Program-made: the position numbers and the translations under genes
In this document: one piece after another, positions 1 to 7,591 of the stretch
How positions within the stretch are numbered: the stretch's first letter is position 1
Layout of the letters: each line of letters begins with the position of its first letter
Source of the DNA: an uncultured Streptococcus sp.
GTDB lineage: Bacteria; Bacillota; Bacilli; Lactobacillales; Streptococcaceae
Direction of reading: 5' to 3'
Assembly: GCA_934216185.1 (NCBI GenBank)
Contig: CAKQBM010000072.1
Coordinates: forward strand, 1 to 9,469
DNA length: 9,469 nucleotides
The notes under the pieces: generated by a model
Databases searched by the model: none
Seen by the model: the letters and a program-made list of their open reading frames with translations, nothing else
Told to the model about the DNA's origin: nothing

Positions 1-46
1 AAACACCACTCGCTCTTTACCTTTCCATCAATTTTCTAAAATAAGC

Positions 47-75
47 AAAGAAACCCAGTTGACTACAACTGAGTT
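47..75 (-). terminator. Probable intrinsic terminator closing the rsfS operon
   Basis: A 10-pair stem with a 4-base loop is formed by 52-61 and 66-75. Read on the minus strand it is AACTCAGTTG, TAGT, CAACTGGGTT, followed by the T-rich run TTTCTTT. One position (55/72) is a C.A mismatch on the plus strand but a G.U pair on the minus strand, which supports termination of minus-strand transcripts. It lies about 250 bases beyond the rsfS stop codon and just past structured element A. The U-run is interrupted, so strength is uncertain. Confidence 0.6.
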
Positions 76-98
76 CAATTAAAGACAAAGTCTTTTTA

Positions 99-258
99 AG
101 ACTTTCCTTAGGTGATTTCGGACGTCTGCGACCTTCTTCAAAGTTCCAAGACTTAGTTTTGAGCCTAAGGTCTCAAAACTCCCGACTTCTTGAAACATTA
201 TTGTTTCAAGAAGTTTTATCACAACGGAAAGTCTCGGTAATTTCTCACTTCTCACTCA
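99..258 (-). ncRNA. Putative structured RNA element, copy A (core 99-234)
   Basis: The closing stem is AGACTTTCC (99-107) with GGAAAGTCT (226-234). It is followed inward by TTAG (108-111) and a second stem GTGAT (112-116) with ATCAC (218-222), leaving AAC opposite TTAG. Inside are three units. The first is an arm GTCT (124-127)/AGAC (149-152) with a 3x4 internal loop and a small ACCTT/AAAGT tip (131-135/140-144). The second is a 9-bp hairpin AGTTTTGAG/CTCAAAACT (155-163/172-180) with loop CCTAAGGT. The third is a 12-bp hairpin (185-196/203-214) with loop ATTATT. A box at 244-258 resembles one beside copy B. The gap from 1 to 326 holds no convincing gene, only this element and the terminator. 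The element lies between rsfS and that terminator, so it would be in the operon's 3' tail. RNA function is inferred from the match to copy B at 2800-2953; I recognise no named family. Confidence 0.55.
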
Positions 259-326
259 AAAACAAGAATAATCTTAATACATTGTCGAATTTCAAAGTAA
301 TTCCCATCCGAAGTTCAAGTCATCTA

Positions 327-680
<354 letters not shown>

Positions 681-691
681 TTAGTCCTCTC

Positions 692-1192
692 TTAAAAAAT
701 ATTTTTATAATCTAGGACATCTGCAAAGCAATCCTCCCAAATGTCCTCATAAAATTCATTTATCGTTTCTGCTGGAATGTCATCCCCATCAAAGGTTGTG
801 ACAGCACCTTCTGGAATAATCAGCTTATAGCCATATTCAAAGGCAACCTTAACAGAGGTATCCACACAATATTCTGTCTGCATACCACATAAAACTAATT
901 TTTCAATCCCCTGTTTATCCAAGTATTCTTTTAAACCAGTTTCTTTGAAAATACTGTTATACTTCTTCTGAAAGACCTTTTCATCAGGTTTTCGATTTAA
1001 AAGCGCAGATAACTGCCAATCTTCTGATGTTTGAGCTTCAGGGGTCTCAATGTGTTGAACATAGATAATTTCGATATTCTTGCTTCTAGCTTGGTTTTGT
1101 AAATAAGAAATTTTTTCCAATAGACTTTTTGTCTGGAACCCAGTTTCTACTAAAACATTCTGAACATCAATGATGATAAAAGCCGTCTTCAT
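692..1192 (-). CDS. Isochorismatase-like cysteine hydrolase
   Basis: The 166-residue cytosolic protein belongs to the isochorismatase/nicotinamidase superfamily, whose members hydrolyse amides or related bonds through an Asp-Lys-Cys triad. The triad is visible: D9 in FIIIDVQN, K76 in the K-x-x-x-S-x-F context (KKYNSIF), and C109 in LCGMQTEYCVD, which also holds the usual cis-peptide turn before the nucleophile. The C-terminal half (YGYKLIIPEGAVTTFD) is the typical family strand. It lacks the metal-binding pattern that would mark it clearly as nicotinamidase PncA, so the substrate is unknown. Sitting next to nadD makes a pyridine-nucleotide role tempting, but that is inference only. Its ATG follows the yqeK stop codon with no gap (TAAATG), and it uses a ribosome site inside the yqeK 3' end. 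The same 16 bases that span this start recur at the rsfS start. Confidence 0.9.
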   Translation of the reverse strand: MKTAFIIIDVQNVLVETGFQTKSLLEKISYLQNQARSKNIEIIYVQHIETPEAQTSEDWQLSALLNRKPDEKVFQKKYNSIFKETGLKEYLDKQGIEKLVLCGMQTEYCVDTSVKVAFEYGYKLIIPEGAVTTFDGDDIPAETINEFYEDIWEDCFADVLDYKNIF

Positions 1193-1786
1193 TTAGTCCT
1201 CTTTCAAATAGTGCACAAAGGCGTTATAGGTTTCAAGGGTTCGGGGATAGATGGGGAATCCCTGATGAGCTAGATGCTCCACGGTACGAGCTGTTTCATA
1301 GGCCACTGCCTTATTAAGTGACAAACTTGCAATCTCACGCGCCACATCTACTCCAGGAAAGGCTCGATTGTGCTCGATATAGTCTGCAACATAGATGACC
1401 TTGTCTAGGTCTGTCATCTGACCAGCCCCGACTGTATGGATTTCAATGGCTCGTAGAATTTCAGAATCATGCAAATTCAAATCTTCTTGAATCTTGTAGA
1501 TGCCAACCATACCATGCCAGACATTATTGCCCCAGTTTTTGAGGTCAGGGTCTAACTGATAACGGTCAATCAAATTCAGAAATTCCTGATCTGACAACTT
1601 CTTAGCATAGTCATGAAGAAGGCCTGCTAGTCCTGCTTGCTCAGTATCGACCCCAAATCGCTGAGCCAGTTCTATGGCTGCACGCTCCACACCCAAGCAA
1701 TGGGTTAAGCGTTTTTCAGGTAGAAGCTCTGCCATTTTTTCCAACAAAACCTCGCGAGAGCAGTTGATATAGTCTTGATAGGCCAT
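1193..1786 (-). CDS. yqeK: HD-domain symmetrical Ap4A hydrolase YqeK
   Basis: The 197-residue protein is an HD-superfamily metal phosphohydrolase. Metal ligands can be picked out: H29 in RLTHCLGVE, the H58-D59 pair in [10 protein letters not shown]91 in VWHGMVG, H117 in IEIHTVG and D135 in [11 protein letters not shown]. This last motif, including the EHNR stretch, is characteristic of YqeK. Members of this family from Firmicutes are reported to split diadenosine tetraphosphate symmetrically into two ADP, controlling an alarmone-like dinucleotide. The ATG at 1786 overlaps the nadD TGA by one base (TGATG), with GGAGGG eight bases upstream inside nadD, so translation is coupled. Fused or adjacent nadD-yqeK arrangements are common in Firmicutes, matching the shared adenylyl-nucleotide theme. 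Confidence 0.93.
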   Translation of the reverse strand: MAYQDYINCSREVLLEKMAELLPEKRLTHCLGVERAAIELAQRFGVDTEQAGLAGLLHDYAKKLSDQEFLNLIDRYQLDPDLKNWGNNVWHGMVGIYKIQEDLNLHDSEILRAIEIHTVGAGQMTDLDKVIYVADYIEHNRAFPGVDVAREIASLSLNKAVAYETARTVEHLAHQGFPIYPRTLETYNAFVHYLKED

Positions 1787-2415
1787 CAGTAGAGTCCCTC
1801 CTTCTCGATGTAGTCTAGCACCGGCTGAGGTAGGAGAAAGTTGGGTTTCCGACCTTGAGCAATGAAGTCACGCACCATGCTGGATGAGATATCCATGAGA
1901 GGCACATCCACCCAGATAACTGGATAGGAAGTCCCTGCCTTGTAGCGTGGGCGCTGAACCCCCACAAACTGAACCAAGTCGACCAGCTCATCAATTCGGT
2001 ACCACTTAGGTAGATAGTCCACCATGTCAGCTCCGATAATGAAGTAGTAATCCGTGTCAGGATGTTGCTCTGTTAAGATTTTCATGGTGTCGTAGGTGTA
2101 GGAAACACCCTTACGCTCCAACTCAATGGTTTCAATGGCTAGGCCGTCAATCCCCTCAATCGCCAATTCAAGCATTTTGAGACGATGGTGTTCAGGGATG
2201 GTTTCTTTTTTGTCCACATGAGGGGGTTGGTATTCAGGCATGAGCAAAACCTGGTCCAGTCCCAACTGTTGCCGCACTTGGTCCGCAACAATGAGATGGG
2301 CATTATGAACAGGGTTAAAATTCCCCCCTAAAATCCCGACTTGTTTGCGTTTTTTCTCCTTGATTTCTGGCTCCAACTCTACCTTGGTAAAGGGAGTCAA
2401 TAATTCGATTGCCAT
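1786..2415 (-). CDS. nadD: Nicotinate-nucleotide adenylyltransferase NadD
   Basis: This enzyme transfers AMP from ATP to nicotinate mononucleotide, making deamido-NAD in the cytosol. The 209-residue sequence has the nucleotidyltransferase signature [11 protein letters not shown] at about residues 29-39, the substrate-loop region [12 protein letters not shown], the central [15 protein letters not shown] segment, and the C-terminal ISSSMVRDF motif that binds ATP phosphates. About 25 charged residues precede the first strand. I keep the upstream ATG at 2415 because AAAGGAG sits eight bases before it and the same extended length is usual in streptococci as far as I recall. A 52-base gap separates it from yhbY without a terminator, so it belongs to the same transcript. 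It is expected to be essential. Confidence 0.95.
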   Translation of the reverse strand: MAIELLTPFTKVELEPEIKEKKRKQVGILGGNFNPVHNAHLIVADQVRQQLGLDQVLLMPEYQPPHVDKKETIPEHHRLKMLELAIEGIDGLAIETIELERKGVSYTYDTMKILTEQHPDTDYYFIIGADMVDYLPKWYRIDELVDLVQFVGVQRPRYKAGTSYPVIWVDVPLMDISSSMVRDFIAQGRKPNFLLPQPVLDYIEKEGLY

Positions 2416-2467
2416 AGGCTAGTCTCCTTTATTTCTCTGTAAAAAACAGTTGTTTGGAGTATAGTGG

Positions 2468-2779
2468 TCAAATTTCTTTTACTTTTTTAGAAATCTTGCG
2501 ATTTTCTTTCTTGCTAGATTGTTTAAACAAGATTAAGATGCGTCCGATTTTTTGGACTGTATCCACACCGATTTCTTCTTCCAAGATTTCAGCTACTTCG
2601 TGGATATTTTCATCTGTGTTTTGTAAAAGAGTAACCTTAATCAATTCGCGGGAGTCAAGAGCTTGACGAACGCTGGTTTTGATTTGGTCGTTGAGTCCAT
2701 TTTTCCCAATTTGGATGATGGGTTTGAGGGTGTGTGCCTGGCTGTTGAGGAAGGCACGTTGTTTTGATGTTAATGACAT
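2468..2779 (-). CDS. yhbY: CRM-domain RNA-binding protein YhbY (YqeI)
   Basis: The 103-residue protein is one CRM (YhbY-type) domain, a small alpha-beta fold that binds pre-ribosomal RNA and is associated with 50S subunit assembly in bacteria. Family features seen are the N-terminal MSLTSKQRAFLNSQAH helix, the basic GxxG loop IQIGKNGLND at about residues 22-31, and the strand IGRILILFKQ near residues 81-90. The C-terminus is a lysine-rich tail (KKENRKISKKVKEI). The ATG at 2779 is preceded by AAGGAAG. Unlike the other operon joints, 212 bases separate it from yqeH. That gap holds structured element B, whose edge lies only 20 bases before this start codon and just upstream of its ribosome site, so an effect on yhbY translation or transcript processing is plausible. 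Confidence 0.93.
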   Translation of the reverse strand: MSLTSKQRAFLNSQAHTLKPIIQIGKNGLNDQIKTSVRQALDSRELIKVTLLQNTDENIHEVAEILEEEIGVDTVQKIGRILILFKQSSKKENRKISKKVKEI

Positions 2780-2799
2780 AATTTTCTTCCTTGTTTTTT

Positions 2800-2980
2800 G
2801 ATAGTTATTTTAGGTGGTGGGGGACGGTCGGAACTAATTTTCCAAAGATCTCATCTTTGAAAAATGGATTTCCTGACCTCACAATTGAGCCTTGGTCTCA
2901 ATTGTGCCCCTTGCCAATCTAAAGATTGACAAGACACCACGGCAATAACTATCTTTTTATGAGCTCACTTTGTTCGCTCA
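2800..2980 (-). ncRNA. Putative structured RNA element, copy B (core 2800-2953)
   Basis: A perfect 10-bp closing stem GATAGTTATT (2800-2809)/AATAACTATC (2944-2953) is followed inward by TTAG (2810-2813) and a second stem GTGGTG (2814-2819)/CACCAC (2935-2940), with GGC opposite TTAG. Inside are three units. The first is an arm GGTC+GGAA (2826-2833)/TTCC (2870-2873)+GACC (2875-2878), capped by a long hairpin at 2837-2865 with loop CTC. The second is a 10-bp hairpin CACAATTGAG/CTCAATTGTG (2880-2889/2897-2906) with loop CCTTGGT. The third is an 11-pair hairpin at 2910-2933. The two C.A mismatches (2842/2860 and 2914/2929) become G.U on the minus strand, so I assign the RNA to that strand. A box at 2964-2980 matches one beside copy A. 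It sits between yqeH and yhbY, where Bacillus carries aroE. The function is unknown: candidates are a cis-acting leader for yhbY, a processing or stability element, or a mobile palindromic repeat. Confidence 0.6.
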
Positions 2981-2991
2981 GCGATTTTATT

Positions 2992-4098
2992 TTAAATTAT
3001 TGCTTTTCGTGTGACGACGGCGACGCCTTCTGGTGCCCAGACGGCGACTTTGGCAGTGCCTGTTACACGAATCCAGCCGAGTCCAGAGATGACTAGGTCT
3101 GTCTTTTCCTTGATATCAAAGACATGTTGGACCAATTTTGGAAAATCTTCTTTTTCCTTGCTATTTGGTGGTGTCAAAAGGGTTCCGACATGCTTGTCGT
3201 AAAAGGCACTAGCGCCTTCTAACTTGGTACGGTGGAGTTTGAGTTCATTGTCAAAGAAGGCTGTGAAACCTTGCTTTTCACCCGCAATGAAATCAAAGCG
3301 TCCTAGACCGCCTAGAAACAGGGTTTGTTCAGGATTTAGCTGATAGGTCTTAGGCTTGATTTCCTTTTTAGGGCTGACATACTTGAGGTTTTTAGCCGTC
3401 AAGTAGTGGGCCATCTGGTGGCGGTGGATAATCCCCGGCGTATCGTAGATATAAGAACCATCATCAAGCGGAATCTCGATCTTGTCCAAGGTTGTCCCTG
3501 GGAAACGCGAAGTCGTAATGACATTCTGATCACCCGTGATTTCTTGGATAATGGCATTGATTAGAGTTGATTTTCCAACATTGGTCACACCGACCACATA
3601 GACATCGCGTCCCTTACGGTAGTGTTCAATCTTGTCAATGACTTCCTTAATGGCATGTTTATTTTGTGCTGAAGTTAGGACAACATCGACTGGACGAAGA
3701 CCTTCTTCGTGGGCACGTTCCATGAGCCACTGGCTAATCTTGCCCGGTTTAACTGACTTAGGCAGGATATCTTTTTTATTCCCGACCAAGAGGACATCAT
3801 TGCCCGATACAAAACGTGGCAATCCTGGGATGACAGAGCCATTAAAATCAAAAATATCAATGACATTGACCACTAAAGCATCACTGTCTCCTACCTCGTG
3901 CAAGAGCTTGAGGAAATCATCATCCGTCAACTGGACATCCGTGATTTCATTGTAGTGACGGAGACGGAAACAACGTTGGCAATAGACTTCACCAGTCTCC
4001 AAACCTTTTTCAAGTGCCGACTGGGGGGTAAAACCAAGACCAGCCTTGTCTGTCGTCTGAATGGTTGCTCCACAACCAATACAGAGAATTTCTTCCAT
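2992..4098 (-). CDS. yqeH: Ribosome biogenesis GTPase YqeH
   Basis: The 368-residue protein is a circularly permuted GTPase needed for 30S subunit (16S rRNA) maturation. An N-terminal treble-clef zinc finger has C6-x2-C9 and C40-x2-C43. GTPase motifs then appear in the permuted order G4-G5-G1-G2-G3: NKKD at 107-110, TSAQ at 142-145, the P-loop GVTNVGKS at 170-177, the G2 threonines in FPGTT at 199-203, and DTPG at 219-222. About 145 C-terminal residues form the RNA-recognition domain. Length and all motifs are intact. The ATG lies two bases after the yqeG TAA, and AAAAAAGGAAT in the end of yqeG is the likely ribosome site. In Bacillus the next gene would be aroE; here structured element B follows. 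Confidence 0.97.
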   Translation of the reverse strand: MEEILCIGCGATIQTTDKAGLGFTPQSALEKGLETGEVYCQRCFRLRHYNEITDVQLTDDDFLKLLHEVGDSDALVVNVIDIFDFNGSVIPGLPRFVSGNDVLLVGNKKDILPKSVKPGKISQWLMERAHEEGLRPVDVVLTSAQNKHAIKEVIDKIEHYRKGRDVYVVGVTNVGKSTLINAIIQEITGDQNVITTSRFPGTTLDKIEIPLDDGSYIYDTPGIIHRHQMAHYLTAKNLKYVSPKKEIKPKTYQLNPEQTLFLGGLGRFDFIAGEKQGFTAFFDNELKLHRTKLEGASAFYDKHVGTLLTPPNSKEKEDFPKLVQHVFDIKEKTDLVISGLGWIRVTGTAKVAVWAPEGVAVVTRKAII

Positions 4099-4100
4099 AG

Positions 4101-4628
4101 TTAAATTCCTTTTTTATATGTAATCGGTCCGTACTTTTCAGTAATTTTTCGCATCACACGACGCTCACGAGCTCGGTTAATCTGCGTTTTGATCGAGTCA
4201 TGTTGGACTAAGGGCTTAACCAAGATTGAGCGAATGCCAGCACGGTGGGCTGCTCGTATATCTGTCATGAGCTGGTCGCCTACCATGACCACTTCACTTT
4301 TCTCATAGTGAAATTCCTTCATGGCACGATCGATCCCAAATGTGAAGGGCTTCAGAGCCCAATAAACGTAGTCAATCCCAAACTTCTCAACTGCTCGTTG
4401 GACGCGTTTCTTAGTGTTATTTGAGACTACGATAATGCGAATGCCCGCGTCCCGAAGATCATGTAGCCATTGCTTCATCTCTGGCGTCCCGTCAGGATTA
4501 TTCCAAGCAATGAGGGTATTATCCAAATCGACCAAAACAGCCTTGATTCCCTGCGCCTGCAGGCTTGGAACTGTCAGATCATAGACTGCTTCCACAGCAA
4601 AATCTGGCATATAGTTTTCAATCGCCAT
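4101..4628 (-). CDS. yqeG: YqeG family HAD-IIIA-type phosphatase
   Basis: The 175-residue cytosolic protein is a haloacid dehalogenase-superfamily phosphatase of the YqeG type. HAD motif I is VLVDLDNTL with nucleophile D34 and acid D36. Motif II is VVSNN with S69, and motif III uses the conserved lysine K93 in ALKPF. Motif IV is MVGDQLMTD with D118 and D123. The physiological substrate is not established for the bacterial family, although it is almost always encoded beside yqeH. The ATG at 4628 has AAAAGGAG eight bases upstream, starting just after the corA stop codon. Only 16 bases separate the genes, so corA and yqeG are most likely one transcript. Confidence 0.94.
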   Translation of the reverse strand: MAIENYMPDFAVEAVYDLTVPSLQAQGIKAVLVDLDNTLIAWNNPDGTPEMKQWLHDLRDAGIRIIVVSNNTKKRVQRAVEKFGIDYVYWALKPFTFGIDRAMKEFHYEKSEVVMVGDQLMTDIRAAHRAGIRSILVKPLVQHDSIKTQINRARERRVMRKITEKYGPITYKKGI

Positions 4629-4644
4629 TCTGGCTCCTTTTCTT

Positions 4645-5550
4645 TTATTTTCTAGTAATTTTCTTCAGCCATTGAGATAAGGCCACCCATAAAATCAAGC
4701 TAGTCATTAAGATATAAATCCAAGCATTTGGCTCTTCTGTAAATGGTAGAGGAACATTCATTCCAAAGAAACCTGTAATAACCGCAAGTACTGCTAGTAA
4801 GACGGAGATAATAGTCAAAATTGACAAACTATCATTCAAGTTATTGTTTAGGATGTTGTTGTAAGAAGCTGAGAGTTGTTGCAAGACTTGAGAAATCAAG
4901 TCTGTCATAGACACCAACTGATGGGCTTCAATCATGGCATCATCAAACTGCTCTCGTTCGACATCATTAAATCTCCGATAAAGAGCATGGCCCTGGATAT
5001 GTTCCAAGAGGAGTCGATTTTGTTTTGCTGCTGCTGTCAAGTAAACCATACCAGTCTCCAAGTCAGAGAGGGCGAAGAGATTTTTCTTTGTTGTAGTTTG
5101 ACGTAGCAAGGCACTAATTTCGTCCTTACTTTTATCCATCTCTTCAATGACAGGATAATAAGCGTTACTGATAATCTCTAAACCAGCAAAGAGAAACTTG
5201 TAAATAGAAAGCGACTCATGGCTATCCAGATAAGCTGACATCTGATCAATGACATAAGCATTCTTATGGTTGCTGATGGTAATCATTCGTTGTCTTTCGA
5301 CGATAAAGGTCATGGGAATCGCTTCATAATATTCTTTGTCTTTTTCTAAATCAAGAACATTATAAATAAAGGTTACCGTCTCCGTTTCACGGTTATAATC
5401 CATATGAGCTCGTTCATTTCTATCCAGAGCATACTCAATGGTTTCCTTGTCCAATCCATAGATGTCAGAAAGATCTTCCATATTTTTAATCTTATCCACA
5501 TCAAGGTCTATCCAGGTACAACCATTGCCCAACTGCTTTTCTAAAACCAT
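4645..5550 (-). CDS. corA: CorA-family divalent cation (Mg2+) transporter
   Basis: The 301-residue protein has the CorA layout: a cytosolic alpha-beta N-terminal domain to about residue 110, a long helical stalk (about 110-240), then two membrane helices at about 243-262 and 276-293 with a short loop and a basic C-terminus (LKKITRK). The signature GMN at 263-265 (GFFGMNVP) ends the first helix and forms the pore selectivity filter of the pentameric channel. These channels bring Mg2+, and sometimes Co2+ or Ni2+, into the cell. Exact substrate cannot be read here, and streptococci usually carry more than one paralogue. Its ATG has AAAGGAG upstream and an extended -10 promoter about 27 bases before the start. 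It appears to head the ribosome-assembly operon, a link that may reflect magnesium dependence of ribosomes (inference). Confidence 0.93.
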   Translation of the reverse strand: MVLEKQLGNGCTWIDLDVDKIKNMEDLSDIYGLDKETIEYALDRNERAHMDYNRETETVTFIYNVLDLEKDKEYYEAIPMTFIVERQRMITISNHKNAYVIDQMSAYLDSHESLSIYKFLFAGLEIISNAYYPVIEEMDKSKDEISALLRQTTTKKNLFALSDLETGMVYLTAAAKQNRLLLEHIQGHALYRRFNDVEREQFDDAMIEAHQLVSMTDLISQVLQQLSASYNNILNNNLNDSLSILTIISVLLAVLAVITGFFGMNVPLPFTEEPNAWIYILMTSLILWVALSQWLKKITRK

Positions 5551-5576
5551 CTTTTCTCCTTTATTAAACTCTTTCT

Positions 5577-5585
5577 ATTGTACCA
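5577..5585 (-). promoter_or_regulatory. Extended -10 promoter for corA operon
   Basis: On the minus strand the sequence TGGTACAAT gives a TGn extension and the -10 box TACAAT, about 27 bases before the corA ATG and just past the mscS stop. The -35 region (CTGTTA at 17-base spacing) is poor, as is common for extended -10 promoters in streptococci. No terminator hairpin lies between mscS and this site, so read-through from mscS is also possible. Confidence 0.6.
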
Positions 5586-5607
5586 CAAATTACTTAAAAT
5601 AACAGGT

Positions 5608-6168
5608 CTAGTCTGTGCGTGAGAGATTGCTGACGACAGTGATATTCCGATTGGGAACGAAGTGTAGAACCTGATCTTCTCCTCGGAGTTGAGTTGTTCG
5701 AATGCCGACGCTGACGACCTTGCCCGATACAGTAATAGGACCATTTGTCAAAACGACATCATCTCCCACATCCAGTTGACGTTCAAAAAGGATGAAAAAG
5801 CCATTGATGACATCAGACAGAAAACCTTGGGCTCCCATCCCAATAGCTACCCCAGCAATCCCAGCACCTGCCAGCAAACTAGAAACTGGCAAACCTAAAA
5901 TCGACAAGATACAGTAGAGTAAAAAGAAATAAAGGGTATAATTAAACACATTCTCTAATAAACGTGAGATGGTTTTCTGACGCCCGACATCGTGACGAGA
6001 CATTTTTAGAGAAGGTTTAACAATTCTCTGCACCATGGTATGGAGCAATTTCTTAGCTATATAAAAGAGTAAAAATAAGAATAAAAGAGAAAGTAACTTG
6101 GTTAAGATATTCTCGATAATAGCTGTAATATCAAGCTTATTGAGATAGGTTTGAATAAATTCTTGCAT
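5608..6168 (-). CDS. Short MscS-family mechanosensitive channel
   Basis: The 186-residue membrane protein matches the N-terminal two thirds of small-conductance mechanosensitive channels, which open on hypo-osmotic shock to release solutes. Membrane segments lie at about residues 22-39 and 73-92, followed by the pore helix with the Gly/Ala pattern AGAGIAGVAIGMGAQG (about 100-115) and the kinked DVINGFFILFE. The beta domain runs from VGDDVVL to FVPNRNITVVSNLSR, and the protein then stops at D186. In E. coli MscS the equivalent NFSR is followed by an alpha-beta domain and a C-terminal barrel of roughly 100 residues. These are absent here, and only 57 bases remain before corA. It is either a naturally short form or a gene truncated by deletion. 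The start has AAAGGAG upstream and a TATAAT promoter. Confidence 0.85.
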   Translation of the reverse strand: MQEFIQTYLNKLDITAIIENILTKLLSLLFLFLLFYIAKKLLHTMVQRIVKPSLKMSRHDVGRQKTISRLLENVFNYTLYFFLLYCILSILGLPVSSLLAGAGIAGVAIGMGAQGFLSDVINGFFILFERQLDVGDDVVLTNGPITVSGKVVSVGIRTTQLRGEDQVLHFVPNRNITVVSNLSRTD

Positions 6169-6186
6169 AGAAAACTCCTTTCATTT

Positions 6187-6211
6187 ATTATACCATACTT
6201 TCATAAAGTAT
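6187..6211 (-). promoter_or_regulatory. mscS promoter with overlapping palindrome
   Basis: TATAAT on the minus strand (6187-6192) lies about 18 bases before the mscS ATG. Directly upstream, where the -10/-35 spacer would be, is the inverted repeat ATACTTT-CAT-AAAGTAT (6195-6211), a 7-base arm palindrome that could serve as a repressor or activator site. No good -35 is visible. The regulator is not identifiable from this window. Confidence 0.5.
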
Positions 6212-6260
6212 CATTCTCCATAAATATTCAAAAATAATTTCAAAAATAGACAGAAAATTC

Positions 6261-6289
6261 TTGATTTTAGTTCATATTTATACTATAAT
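6261..6289 (+). promoter_or_regulatory. Sigma-A promoter for sstT
   Basis: TTGATT (6261-6266) and TATAAT (6284-6289) are separated by exactly 17 bases, giving a near-consensus housekeeping promoter. The start codon of sstT is 31 bases beyond the -10 box, preceded by AAAGGAG, so the 5' leader is short. It diverges from the mscS promoter about 70 bases away. Confidence 0.8.
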
Positions 6290-6319
6290 CATAAACATTA
6301 CACAACAAAGGAGATTGTT

Positions 6320-7525
6320 ATGAAAAAATGCATTCATGCTTGGAATAAGGCAAGCCTAATCAAACGTATCTTGATTGGCATGCTTATTGGAGGAACCCTA
6401 GGACTGACACTTCCTAACATTTCAGGAATTGGTCTACTCGGAGATCTCTTTGTTGGTGGCCTCAAAGCCATCGCACCGATTCTGGTCTTTGCCCTCGTTG
6501 CCAATGCCCTTTCCCAACATCAAAAGGGGCAAGATAGCAATATGAAAACCGTTATCTTCCTTTACTTGGTGGGAACCTTTGCCGCTGCCCTTATCGCTGT
6601 ACTAGCAAGTTTCATCGTACCTGTTGAAATTACCCTAAATAGTGCTAATACCGATATTGCTCCACCTGATGGGATTGGACAAGTCCTCAGCAATCTCTTG
6701 CTCAAATTAGTTGACAATCCAGTCAATGCCCTTGTCACAGCCAACTACATTGGTATCCTATCATGGGCAGTTGTTTTCGGAATTGCCATGAGAGAGGCCA
6801 GCAAAAATAGTAAAGAATTGTTGAACACCATAGCTGATGTGACTTCTAAGATTGTCGAATGGATCATCAACCTAGCTCCATTTGGAATCCTAGGCCTTGT
6901 CTTTAAAACTATTTCTGATAAGGGAATCGGCAGTCTCGCAAACTACGGTATTTTACTAGGACTATTAGTTACAACCATGTTCTTTGTCGCCCTGGTTATT
7001 AATCCATTGATTGCCTTTCTCTTTATGAAGAGAAATCCTTATCCCCTCGTTTGGAAATGTTTGCGTGTCAGCGGTGTAACAGCCTTCTTCACTCGTAGTT
7101 CTGCGGCTAATATCCCTGTCAATATGAAACTCTGTCATGACCTTGGACTGGATCCAGATACCTATTCTGTTTCTATCCCACTTGGTTCTACTGTCAACAT
7201 GGCGGGGGCAGCGATTACCATTAACATTTTGACTCTTGCTGCAGTAAATACTCTTGGAATCCCTGTTGACTTTGCGACAGCCTTTGTCCTCAGTGTGGTA
7301 GCAGCAATCTCAGCCTGTGGTGCTTCTGGTATTGCAGGAGGTTCCCTCCTTCTTATCCCCGTCGCTTGTAGCCTTTTCGGTATTTCTAACGATATTGCCA
7401 TGCAAGTTGTCGGAGTTGGCTTTGTGATTGGGGTTATCCAAGACTCATGTGAAACAGCTCTCAACTCTTCTACAGACGTCCTCTTTACCGCCGTTGCCGA
7501 ATACGCAGCAGCCCGTAAAAAATAG
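6320..7525 (+). CDS. sstT: Serine/threonine:Na+ symporter SstT
   Basis: The 401-residue inner-membrane carrier belongs to the dicarboxylate/amino acid:cation symporter family (SstT branch), which couples uptake of L-serine and L-threonine to sodium. It is hydrophobic throughout with eight or so membrane spans. Family landmarks are all present: the serine-rich [10 protein letters not shown] at 259-268 (first re-entrant hairpin), STVNMAGAA at 290-298 (the NMDGT-like unwound helix; the N-M-A form fits SstT), GASGIAGG at 334-341 (second hairpin), and the substrate-site helix with D375, N382 and D386 in [14 protein letters not shown]. Full length agrees with the family (about 400). It has its own promoter and terminator and is probably monocistronic, with some read-through into the following membrane gene. 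Confidence 0.95.
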   Translation: MKKCIHAWNKASLIKRILIGMLIGGTLGLTLPNISGIGLLGDLFVGGLKAIAPILVFALVANALSQHQKGQDSNMKTVIFLYLVGTFAAALIAVLASFIVPVEITLNSANTDIAPPDGIGQVLSNLLLKLVDNPVNALVTANYIGILSWAVVFGIAMREASKNSKELLNTIADVTSKIVEWIINLAPFGILGLVFKTISDKGIGSLANYGILLGLLVTTMFFVALVINPLIAFLFMKRNPYPLVWKCLRVSGVTAFFTRSSAANIPVNMKLCHDLGLDPDTYSVSIPLGSTVNMAGAAITINILTLAAVNTLGIPVDFATAFVLSVVAAISACGASGIAGGSLLLIPVACSLFGISNDIAMQVVGVGFVIGVIQDSCETALNSSTDVLFTAVAEYAAARKK

Positions 7526-7567
7526 CGTAAAAGACAAGCCTGCTCAGGTCTTGTCTTTTACGCTTTT
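7525..7567 (+). terminator. Intrinsic terminator of sstT
   Basis: A perfect 14-bp stem, GCGTAAAAGACAAG (7525-7538) with CTTGTCTTTTACGC (7550-7563), is extended inward by CCTG/CAGG and followed by TTTTATT. The stem starts on the last base of the sstT stop codon. The next gene starts only 25 bases later with no room for a full promoter, so some read-through or an internal promoter must serve it. Confidence 0.9.
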
Positions 7568-7591
7568 ATTCTAATTTATTAGGAAATTCTT

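Noticed and set aside
1..80. Possible tail of a neighbouring plus-strand gene at the left edge
   Set aside because: All three frames are open for only 12-26 codons from the edge, with no motif that distinguishes one; nothing supports a real coding end.
99..234. T-box, riboswitch or CRISPR origin for the hairpin arrays
   Set aside because: No T-box consensus (AGGGTGGNACCGCG) or known riboswitch core is visible, and the palindromes are not equal-length direct repeats with spacers.
2958..2985. Terminator after yqeH
   Set aside because: TGAGC/GCTCA makes only a 5-bp stem with an 11-base loop and no U-run follows; it is too weak, and the stretch is better seen as the box flanking element B.
3632..3955. 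Plus-strand frames inside yqeH and its neighbours (also 3011-3202 and 3898-4104)
   Set aside because: They lie antisense to a fully motif-supported GTPase gene and lack ribosome sites; they are by-products of its codon use.
5541..5744. A 67-codon minus-strand frame overlapping the 3' end of mscS
   Set aside because: Considered as the missing C-terminal part of the channel after a frameshift, but it overlaps the good mscS frame and has no channel-like sequence.
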